Of a stretch of DNA of 64,000 nt, positions 8,353 to 15,806 are shown piece by piece. The notes under the pieces were generated by a model, which worked only from the letters and a program-made list of their open reading frames with translations, did not search any database and was not told the origin of the DNA. The stretch's first letter is position 1. Each line of letters begins with the position of its first letter. The position numbers and the translations under genes are program-made. Source of the stretch: Gemmatimonadaceae bacterium (lineage in GTDB: Bacteria; Gemmatimonadota; Gemmatimonadetes; Gemmatimonadales; Gemmatimonadaceae); contig JAUQWM010000063.1 of NCBI GenBank assembly GCA_030835125.1, forward strand, positions 124,001 through 188,000. Reading direction: 5' to 3'.

Positions 8353-9087
8353 CTATTGAAAGCTTACATCGCGTGTCGGGTGCGCCTTCCCGACTTCCCA
8401 CAGATCCGGCTGGAGGCGGGCGTGTCGGATGAGAAACTCCTCGGCCTTCTCCAAGCAACGGCGTACGATCAAGGTCGAGACTCCCAGGGCGGTTGCTATT
8501 TCCAGATTCGTCTTTCCCATGAACTTCAAGGCGAGAACGTCCCGTTGACGCGGGTTCCGCAACTGCAGGCTCATGAGCCACTGGAGCCGCTTGGCACGCA
8601 GGTGCTCCCTCGACGAGTCCTGCGTTTCCGCGTTAGCCGGCCCGTCGAGCATGTCCTCTGAAGTGGGCTCAGCGTCGGCGCTGCCGTGCACACTCACATC
8701 TCGTTCAAACTCTGCTTGCCTCGCTTCCAGGCAATCGAGTACGAAGTTTCTGAGCACTACCATCGTGTACCCAAACAGGGAGCCAGATCCGGACCCGGGT
8801 GTCCACCTAGCCAGCGCCGCAGGCAACTTGGTGACGAAGCATTCATGAATCCATTCCTCGTGCTCTGCCGAGTGCGAGGAAAACCGAGCGGCGAGAAGAC
8901 CCTTCAACTTCGGGACTACTCGCTCGTAGAACGCGCGCCACGCCCGCCCGCTGACACCGGGGTCCGTCGACAACATATCCCGCACCAACTCGACGTCGTC
9001 GAGTTGGTGCGTGGGTCCTTCGTAGGATGCCGGAACAGTCACACTCAGCTCCGATCGAACCAGATGGTGGCGCACTCGGACGTGCAC
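8353..9087 (-). CDS. ECF-like RNA polymerase sigma factor
   Basis: About 244 residues from GTG 9087; a TTG at 9117 preceded by AGGTGG is the alternative, and anything further upstream would run into the protease gene. Sigma region 2 is visible in EWIHECFVTKLPAALARWTP plus GSLFGYTMVVLRNFVLDCLE. Region 4 lies near the C terminus (LRNPRQRDVLALKFMGKTN then LEIATALGVSTLIVRRCLE), separated by an acidic linker. It would direct polymerase to a dedicated set of promoters, perhaps those of the surrounding island. The gene sits between the subtilisin-like protease and the HTH/ImmA/Ubl genes on the same strand. No recognisable anti-sigma gene is beside it unless the next HTH protein serves that role. Confidence 0.8.
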   Translation of the reverse strand: MHVRVRHHLVRSELSVTVPASYEGPTHQLDDVELVRDMLSTDPGVSGRAWRAFYERVVPKLKGLLAARFSSHSAEHEEWIHECFVTKLPAALARWTPGSGSGSLFGYTMVVLRNFVLDCLEARQAEFERDVSVHGSADAEPTSEDMLDGPANAETQDSSREHLRAKRLQWLMSLQLRNPRQRDVLALKFMGKTNLEIATALGVSTLIVRRCLEKAEEFLIRHARLQPDLWEVGKAHPTRDVSFQ

Positions 9088-9158
9088 CTCTGAAACAGGA
9101 ACGGTGCGCGCCCCCAACTGCCGGAGCCACCTGATGTAACCCCATAGCGTTCCATCGC

Positions 9159-11336
9159 TTACACGCGAATGCGAGCTGCCGCGCGCAACGGTCGCAGGGT
9201 CTGGCGAAAACGCCGCCGCACGCCAACCTGCCACTCGGTATCTCCAACGCGTGTTGTGGTAACTACGCACGCGTATGGAATGGGATCGTGCGATGACGTG
9301 TCAGCGCCGCGCTTTCGCCGGAGGGGATGAATCCAGACTTCGGGAAGCGATAAAGCCTTGCGAAATCGCTTTTCAGCGTGGACGACTGTTTCCCACTTCA
9401 TCAGGTGGCGTCGCGCGATCCGTTCGGGCACCATCTCATGTTGGTGCTTGGAAAAGAATGCCTGATGTTCGAACTCGGGACCTCGCCCAACCCGCTGTGT
9501 GACCATCTTGAAACTCACTTCGGCGCCGGCCTGAGTATAGTGCGCCGCATTTGACGGCTCGATCGGCGACGCAATGCAGAGAGTCACTCGGACGTGCACT
9601 CCGGTACGTGCGTCGGAAGGGGTTGGCACCTTGAGACGCGTCACGAGCTTGAGTGGAAGGTGCCCCGCGTAGACAACACGGGCGCCGTCGTCACCGGTGG
9701 TCAGGTAGTGATCGAGATCTTCCGGCAATCGGCCCCATCCAACGTGATCCCGCGGTCCTGCGTCGGAAACGGCACCGTGCAGCATGAGTGCGCGCGCCAG
9801 AAGCCACCGATTGGGAATCGCACCCAACGAGAGCCCCAGCGCTGCGCCAAGGCGCAGCGCAAATGGCGAAGCGTAGCTCGTTCCCTGACCCGGCCGAAGG
9901 GCAACCGCCGGCGCCGCATCAACCAATAGGAATGGCTCGTCAGCAGACCCTCCGAACGCTGCGACGTCAGGCTTCCGCCGTCCTGGGTACCGGCCAGGCC
10001 CCAGACACGAGTAGTCCGCACGGGCGAAGGGCGCTGCTCGAGTAGCGATGGCTCCCACCGCCATCGCGTTGACTGCGTCGCTCGGAGGCTGAATACGCGG
10101 AGCCGCCGACCTTCCGGCGTTACCGACCGCAATGGCGACCAGACGGTCCCCACGACTCGACGCCTCATCCACTGTGGCCGTCCACGGATCGACTATTTCG
10201 TCTACAACTGGGCTCGGGGCGCCGATGCTTAGGCAGACTAGCGGATGCTTCCATCTCTTCAGGATCGCCTGGAGTCGGGTCGCCGCCGTAACGGAGTCGA
10301 GGACCGCATGTTCCGTTATCCGGATCACATCAGCACCGACGGGAGGCGGTGCGACGGCGGCGCGTCCATCCAGCGGCCCGAATAGGAATGCGCTCGCGAC
10401 CCAGGTCCCGTGTCGCACGCCAAGCGGATCCAACGCCGGGCCAACACCCTCAGCGTCGTGAACAGCCACGTAGGGTCGCATTGGCTCGGGAGGAGCACAG
10501 CCACCGTCAATGATCAGAGCGCGCGCGTCACGATGCTGGACCGGCGCTGACGGCCAGTTCACTTCGTGAACAGATCGCGGACGTCCGGAGTAATCTGTAC
10601 GAACGTCGTCGTCAAATCGCACCGCGCGCAACGAGCGGAGTGCGCGTAGGAATGCGAAAGCAGCTAGCGAATGAAAGCGCGTGGGATCGCCCTCGAGAGC
10701 CAGGAACCGATAGGCACCAGTAGTAACGCGCGACATAACACGCCCGCCGACGGCCTCTACCAGCGCGATGAACTGAGCTTCGGCTAGTTGCCGAATCCTC
10801 TGGGTCACTTGAAGAACGGCTTCTGTTCGGTCAGGAAGCGCAGAAGGATCCAAGGGTCGAATCCGATCCATTGGCGACTCCAGCGCGAACGACTCGACGT
10901 GGAGTAGCTGCTGGCCAGCCTTCATCTCGTCGGTGAGTTCCCCGAGACGCCTCGGTGCGCTGTACCACGCGGCTCGGGTGCCTGACACGAATAGCGTGAC
11001 GGCGAATTCACCTCTGGTGGGATCGGCTTGGTCGTCCCGTGGCAGTCGATCAACACGACTGCCAATTGACTCCAGTTCCAGGTAGCGCAGCAAACTGCTG
11101 GGATAGTGAGACCGCGCGATGTATTCCGGCCGGAGAGTCAGAAGTCCGACAGCAGAGTCACCAGGCGTAAACGTCTGCGGCAGGCGGTCGATACCAGCAG
11201 CGACAGTTTGAATCTTCGCGACCAACGGTGGACGCCAGTCATCCAAGCGGTCCCGATAGACAATCGGGCGGCTCGAATTCGGAGGGCGCGCCTCGCGAAG
11301 CTCATCACCGTTGCCCAGAAGAAAGTGCTTTGCCAT
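9159..11336 (-). CDS. Subtilisin-like serine protease (peptidase S8), IetS-like
   Basis: 725 residues without a signal peptide, so probably cytoplasmic. The S8 catalytic residues are all present: D277 in ALIIDGGC, H309 in VRHGTWVAS, oxyanion N406 in AVGNAG and S487 in GQGTSYASP. About 270 residues of uncharacterised N-terminal sequence precede the protease and about 190 follow it. The gene lies downstream of an AAA+ ATPase on the same strand. An AAA+ ATPase plus S8 protease of these sizes is the IetAS pair, known as a plasmid-incompatibility locus in Agrobacterium and reported as anti-phage. Predicted role: ATPase-controlled proteolysis triggered by infection. The trigger and substrate are unknown. 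Confidence 0.9.
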   Translation of the reverse strand: MAKHFLLGNGDELREARPPNSSRPIVYRDRLDDWRPPLVAKIQTVAAGIDRLPQTFTPGDSAVGLLTLRPEYIARSHYPSSLLRYLELESIGSRVDRLPRDDQADPTRGEFAVTLFVSGTRAAWYSAPRRLGELTDEMKAGQQLLHVESFALESPMDRIRPLDPSALPDRTEAVLQVTQRIRQLAEAQFIALVEAVGGRVMSRVTTGAYRFLALEGDPTRFHSLAAFAFLRALRSLRAVRFDDDVRTDYSGRPRSVHEVNWPSAPVQHRDARALIIDGGCAPPEPMRPYVAVHDAEGVGPALDPLGVRHGTWVASAFLFGPLDGRAAVAPPPVGADVIRITEHAVLDSVTAATRLQAILKRWKHPLVCLSIGAPSPVVDEIVDPWTATVDEASSRGDRLVAIAVGNAGRSAAPRIQPPSDAVNAMAVGAIATRAAPFARADYSCLGPGRYPGRRKPDVAAFGGSADEPFLLVDAAPAVALRPGQGTSYASPFALRLGAALGLSLGAIPNRWLLARALMLHGAVSDAGPRDHVGWGRLPEDLDHYLTTGDDGARVVYAGHLPLKLVTRLKVPTPSDARTGVHVRVTLCIASPIEPSNAAHYTQAGAEVSFKMVTQRVGRGPEFEHQAFFSKHQHEMVPERIARRHLMKWETVVHAEKRFRKALSLPEVWIHPLRRKRGADTSSHDPIPYACVVTTTRVGDTEWQVGVRRRFRQTLRPLRAAARIRV

Positions 11337-11478
11337 TTGTGTATGCGATGCGGTCGCGTGGCCCGTTACTCAAAGAACGGAACCCGCCCCCGTTGCCAAT
11401 CGTACCGGCCCGCGCGCGCCGAATAGGGGGCTTTGCGCGAATCGCTGCAGCCAATGTCCGGCTGTGATAACAGTCGCC

Positions 11479-12624
11479 CTATAAAGCGCTCTCCGTTCCC
11501 CGCGGGCGACCAGGATGGTTTCGGAGAATGGCTGGCAAGTAGCCACGCACCGCACTCGCGCTCCACCCGGTCTGCGCGCATATCTCACGCTGAGTGAACC
11601 CTAGAATCGCCAGACTCCGAGCGACACCGGGTCGCTCGAGCCGACTAAGATCAGCCAGATGCGTCGCGAGCTGTTCGACTAGAACGCTCTCCAGCGGACG
11701 ACCATGAACAACCGCACGTCGACGTGCGCCGTCAATGAACCGCTCCAGGTCATGGAAGGAGGCACCGTTGAACGCCGCCGCAACAAGCGTTGCCGCTTCG
11801 CGAGCACACGAACCCGTTAGGAGCCGCACGGCAAGTGCTTCGCGTTGTATCACATCGGGCAGCGGAAACGCCACGTGGACCGCAAAGCGACGCCAGAGCG
11901 CTGGATCCAAGAGATCTGGATGATTTGTGGCAGCAATCAGGAGACTATCGGTCGGCCAACGGTCTAGTTGTTGCAAGAGTACGGTGACCAACCGCTTGAG
12001 CTCGCCCACTTCTTGTTCATCGCTGCGCCGCTTTGCTAGGGCATCGACCTCGTCGAGGAAGACGACACATGACGTTCCGCGCGCATACTCGAATGCCGCA
12101 CGAATGTTCGCACCAGTCTTGCCCAAATAAGAGTTCATGACCGCAGCAAGATCGAGCGTGAGAAGCGGTCGCCTCATGCGCGCCGCCAGCCACCGAGCCG
12201 CGAGCGTCTTCCCGACGCCTGGTGGACCTTGAAACAGAAGCGTGTTGGCTGGAGTGAGTCCGTTTCGGGCGAGAGTCTCGGAGGCCGCTTGCTCACGATA
12301 GACCTGATCCAACTCTGCCGCGATCTGAGGAGAGAGAATCGGATCCGACAATTCCCCAAAGGACAATTCCACATCGAATAACTGAAACTGCGAATCTCCA
12401 TCCGCCGGCACCGGTTGCCCACCTTGGTGCGTTAGGGGGAATGCCGGATTCGGAGACTGCGCGAGGAGGCTCGCCAAGGACTCGCGTAATTCCGGATTCA
12501 TCGCCGCATTCGCGCGTAGGACGCGCCGAAGTAGACGGTCAACTTTCTCCCGCGGACCACTCAAAGCTTCGCGCGCCAGATCGAGAAAGAGATGGTCACT
12601 TACAGTGCGCGTCGGAACTGGCAT
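11479..12624 (-). CDS. AAA+ ATPase, IetA-like partner of the S8 protease
   Basis: 381 residues from ATG 12624, which has AGGA 7 nt upstream; an ATG at 12630 is too close to that site. Walker A GPPGVGKT is at 133-140, Walker B VVFLDEVDAL at about 187-196, sensor-1 AATN and the arginine pair WRR at 244-246. This is a classic AAA ATPase core with a long N-terminal helical region. The C terminus carries a helix-turn-helix-like stretch (LGFTQREICAQTGWSASAV), unusual for a pure remodelling ATPase and suggestive of nucleic-acid sensing. It lies 142 bp upstream of the protease gene, with which it would form an IetAS-like defence pair. Confidence 0.9.
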   Translation of the reverse strand: MPVPTRTVSDHLFLDLAREALSGPREKVDRLLRRVLRANAAMNPELRESLASLLAQSPNPAFPLTHQGGQPVPADGDSQFQLFDVELSFGELSDPILSPQIAAELDQVYREQAASETLARNGLTPANTLLFQGPPGVGKTLAARWLAARMRRPLLTLDLAAVMNSYLGKTGANIRAAFEYARGTSCVVFLDEVDALAKRRSDEQEVGELKRLVTVLLQQLDRWPTDSLLIAATNHPDLLDPALWRRFAVHVAFPLPDVIQREALAVRLLTGSCAREAATLVAAAFNGASFHDLERFIDGARRRAVVHGRPLESVLVEQLATHLADLSRLERPGVARSLAILGFTQREICAQTGWSASAVRGYLPAILRNHPGRPRGTESAL

Positions 12625-12630
12625 ATTCAT

Positions 12631-12997
12631 ATCCTACTGTCCGTCAAGAGGTTACGCTGCCGGCAACGTAAGGCGAGTGCGCCACCGACGAATGTAGCGC
12701 AATTACTTGCGCCACGCGATGGTTGCTGGCCTCTCTAACGGGGCCTGCAGGGCGGCTTTCATTGAGCCGCGACTTCATGCTGCCACCGAGGTCTTCGAGC
12801 TCTCTTTCAACCACCCTCGACGGTGGTCGGCGACGTATCGCCCAAGTGCGCCGCAATTCTTGAGCGTCATCGCGCTGACGCTACGACTGCTGCTTGGAGC
12901 TGGTGGAAGGCGAAAAGCGCCGATCTGACTTCACTCTTGGCGCGAGACTAAGGCGGACGCAGTGTTGCTGTGGCTCGCTCAATGCCTCCGGTTGCGC
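12631..12997 (-). other. 367 bp intergenic region with a small dyad
   Basis: No convincing gene is seen between the NACHT gene and the AAA+ gene, both on the minus strand. A perfect dyad GCGCAA-ttac-TTGCGC occurs at 12697-12712, about 70 bp upstream of the AAA+ start, and could be an operator. The rest shows no terminator with a T-run and no RNA gene. Short open frames here have no recognisable features. Confidence 0.4.
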
Positions 12998-14812
12998 TCA
13001 CTGTGTCGCGTCATCCAACCACATGAGGACGGAGTCTGGCAACGGGACGGCTGGGCGGCGACCTGGTTGCTGGGAATAGTGTCGCGCCAAGAAGAACTCC
13101 TGAAATGCTCGATGCGCAAATCTTATCCGGAGGGGAGCGGGTGCACTTCGAGCGCCTACCGGGAGTAGAAGGCTATTCAAGAATAATCCCGTCGGATCAA
13201 CAATCGACGCGAGACGAGGGTCACAGCCGGTAATGTCCCCTAAGCTACAGCTAGCGAGCAGCGTAATCGTCCCGTCTTTGACATCAACCATTCCGGCGGC
13301 CGCACACTCCATCGCGACGAATGCCAACTCAATTGTGGCGTCCAAGCCCTCGACGCTACTGACGATCGGTGCGCGTCCCTTCGAAGACCATCGTAGCGGA
13401 TTCGTCAGATCCCGGGTGACCTTTAGGCGCGCCCATTCTTCAAACAGTTCAGCGCGACCAACCTTGTGAATGCCTTGATCCGCGACTGTATCTAGAATGA
13501 AGCGGAGGAAAAGTGGCCGTCGCGGAATGTCTCCGTAAACGGATGCGTAGTCGCCCGAAGAAAACAGCTGAAGGAGGTCTCCCAGTCGTTCCCGCGTCGG
13601 TTGATCGGCAATGGCGTCCATTCGCCGCCTCGTCAATTCTACGAGAAGCGCATCCTCCCACGGGAGAAGCTCAATGAGGCGCACGTCGCGACGAAACCAT
13701 CGTTCGCCACGTCCTGTTGCTCCGAACGAGCTCGCGAAATCAGACTGTTTTGATCGCCAAAGCTCGGTTCGCGCCGTTAGTACGACAGGAACCGCAACGT
13801 CGCGGAGCATGTTGAAGAGATGCTGAATTCCACCTCTCCGTGTGAAGAAGACTGATTCATCTATCCCGTCGATGACAAGCACCAGCGGTGTGTCCGTCTG
13901 TTTCAGAACGTTCTCAATCACCGGACGTGCGAATCGTCGAAGTAGCTTACGATCGCTGTCCTCAAACTGCGCCAATACATCGTCGGGATCGATGCACTGC
14001 TCCGCTAAGTCCTTAGCTGCGCGCGTCTCTTTGGAAATCCTAGCCGCGGGAACATACAGAACCTTGGCCGTACCGAACGCCCGGAAGCAAACTGTGGTCT
14101 TTCCAAAGCCAGCCTCACCTATGAGCACTCGCAATTGGCGCGCAGGTTCCCCTACAATGTGCTCCAGTGGGTCTTCAATCCCAGTTCCTATGTGTTCCTC
14201 CGCAATCAGTCTGTGCTGATCCAACTTCAGCACACTCGTTCGGAGCGGGACTTTGGTGAGCAGCTCGGCTTCGTCAAGTGTGTCAGCAGAGCCGTCTGAC
14301 CCCGTCGCAGCTCGCGACGCGACCCAACTGTCAACGAAATCGGCCATTGCATCAAACGTACGGTCGAGCAGAGTGTGGCGATCCCAAAGCTCTGCTCTAT
14401 TGACCACTCCCGCCGCGACCAGACCATCGAGCTCGCCCTGCACCGCACTTCGAAAGTCGGCGTTTCGGCCATCACGATTGTGGATCAACAGGTACGTGTC
14501 CGCGTTATAGCCACTCTCGCGAAACTTCTTGATTGAGTCGAAGCACTGAGCGATCTGACTCTTACCGAGTTCCAAGTCACCGGCTCTAAACCCTTTGCAC
14601 TGTACAACTAGGTCAAACGGGGGCGAGCCGGACCACGCAAAGTGGTCGATGCCCTTCGAATCGAACGACAGCCGCGCAGGGGAACCGACTGCGTTCGGCC
14701 AGGATAGCCTCAGCATTGGCAGGACCAAGCGTTCGAGGTCGCGCTCTTCAGCCGCGAAGACCTTCGCAGCTAAAGGGAAGTAATCGCTCTTGCGTCGCCA
14801 GCTACTCGCCAT
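12998..14812 (-). CDS. Nuclease-NACHT NTPase (bacterial NLR-like defence protein)
   Basis: 604 residues from ATG 14812 (GGAGAG about 12 nt upstream; an upstream ATG at 14890 is possible). The N-terminal 100 residues look like an Mrr-type restriction endonuclease: SKGIDHFAW with D56, then VVQCKGF giving a QxK active site at Q71/K73. The NACHT-type P-loop GEAGFGKTT is at about 232-240 and Walker B VLVIDGIDES at about 312-321. After that comes a helical region ending in RFAHRAFQEFFLARHY, the usual NACHT-associated C-terminal motif. Bacterial NACHT proteins with nuclease effectors act in anti-phage defence: sensing drives oligomerisation and DNA cleavage. Neither trigger nor nuclease activity can be read from sequence. 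Confidence 0.85.
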   Translation of the reverse strand: MASSWRRKSDYFPLAAKVFAAEERDLERLVLPMLRLSWPNAVGSPARLSFDSKGIDHFAWSGSPPFDLVVQCKGFRAGDLELGKSQIAQCFDSIKKFRESGYNADTYLLIHNRDGRNADFRSAVQGELDGLVAAGVVNRAELWDRHTLLDRTFDAMADFVDSWVASRAATGSDGSADTLDEAELLTKVPLRTSVLKLDQHRLIAEEHIGTGIEDPLEHIVGEPARQLRVLIGEAGFGKTTVCFRAFGTAKVLYVPAARISKETRAAKDLAEQCIDPDDVLAQFEDSDRKLLRRFARPVIENVLKQTDTPLVLVIDGIDESVFFTRRGGIQHLFNMLRDVAVPVVLTARTELWRSKQSDFASSFGATGRGERWFRRDVRLIELLPWEDALLVELTRRRMDAIADQPTRERLGDLLQLFSSGDYASVYGDIPRRPLFLRFILDTVADQGIHKVGRAELFEEWARLKVTRDLTNPLRWSSKGRAPIVSSVEGLDATIELAFVAMECAAAGMVDVKDGTITLLASCSLGDITGCDPRLASIVDPTGLFLNSLLLPVGARSAPAPLRIRFAHRAFQEFFLARHYSQQPGRRPAVPLPDSVLMWLDDATQ

Positions 14813-14935
14813 CGTCTCGGTAGACTCTCCAGTCCGCGGTTGCGCATTCGAACATGAGGCTCGTTCGCTACGTTGGAATCGTGTAGGCAAACGCGTCCGA
14901 GCGACGCGTGCGACGGAATCAACTAGCTACGCTAT

Positions 14936-15454
14936 TTAACTCTCATCGACTAGATCGCCCTCATCGGAATACAGCGATCTGGAACTATGCAGCCGAAAGT
15001 ACCGCTTGAAAGCTTCCGACATCGCCGCAGCGACATCCGGCGTGGTTTGAGGAGTATCCAGGAGGGCAAGGACGCGACCATCGTCGTGGTCCGAGCAATG
15101 TGCAACAGCGTTCCGAAATGGCTTTAGTAGATCGAGATACTCGCTAGTGAGGAGGGCACCTAGCTCCTCCGACTGGGGAATCGTGCCGCTGCTTACGAGC
15201 TGTTGGTATCGCTCAATAACCGTGGCCAGGCCCGCGAACCAAGAAAAGACGTAAGCAGCAAAGCGCACCTTCTTCGCCGTTGTGAAATGCTCCACGCCGC
15301 CGGCAGCCAGTACCTCCTGGATCAGAACATCATGGTGAAGCCGGTAGATATCGCAGCGGGCAAGACAGTGGGCAAGAGACACGATGGCCAGCTGACGCCG
15401 CTCGGCCTCAGCGCTCCCGGCGTTTTCAACGCGCGTGCGCTTTCTGTCAGTCAT
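14936..15454 (-). CDS. Small helical protein with HEPN-like RNxxxH motif
   Basis: 172 residues, not assignable to a named family by eye. It is predicted mostly helical and contains KPFRNAVAHCSDH (R114-N-x-x-x-H119), the R-x4-H signature of HEPN ribonucleases and ribose-transfer antitoxin targets. It sits 123 bp upstream of the nuclease-NACHT gene on the same strand, at the edge of the island. It could be a HEPN effector or sensor working with the NACHT protein, or an independent HEPN-type toxin. No MNT nucleotidyltransferase gene is adjacent. The motif could also occur by chance in a helical hypothetical protein. Confidence 0.5.
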   Translation of the reverse strand: MTDRKRTRVENAGSAEAERRQLAIVSLAHCLARCDIYRLHHDVLIQEVLAAGGVEHFTTAKKVRFAAYVFSWFAGLATVIERYQQLVSSGTIPQSEELGALLTSEYLDLLKPFRNAVAHCSDHDDGRVLALLDTPQTTPDVAAAMSEAFKRYFRLHSSRSLYSDEGDLVDES

Positions 15455-15806
15455 GGAGGTTGCGTCCTAGCGTCGCTGACCGGCTGGCCGATTTGCCGCG
15501 AGAATGGGGATTCACGTATCTGGTCCGCCCATCTGACGTGGTGGCTCGTTTCCTAGAAACAACATGACGAGGATCGAGCTCGCAGGGAAGAATTCTGCGG
15601 CTGCACCACTATGTGAGCAGACGCAACAATTGGTGAAGCGCCCGATCCTCATCGCGGGCTCTGCGCAACTGGCTCTGTCAAATGGACCAAATGCTCGATC
15701 CCGTCGCCGTATTTAGATTGATCCTGCTTGACAGTTGAGACGACGACAGTCAAGGTACCCGCGGAGCGGCGGCCCCGTGTCCACCACAGGGAGAAGGGGC
15801 TTGGCT
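15455..15806. other. Island boundary region, no gene seen
   Basis: This 352 bp gap separates the minus-strand island from a plus-strand HD-GYP gene. No tRNA, integrase remnant or obvious att direct repeat is visible. A TTGACA at 15728-15733 could serve as a -35 for the downstream gene, but no convincing -10 follows. Confidence 0.4.

Noticed and set aside
12644-12856. 70-codon frame in the gap between the AAA+ and NACHT genes
   Set aside because: No ribosome site, no domain, and arginine-rich composition typical of random frames in this DNA.
15455-15806. tRNA or att site at the island edge
   Set aside because: No cloverleaf-like arms, no 3' CCA and no direct repeat shared with the left edge near 3957-4052 could be found by eye.
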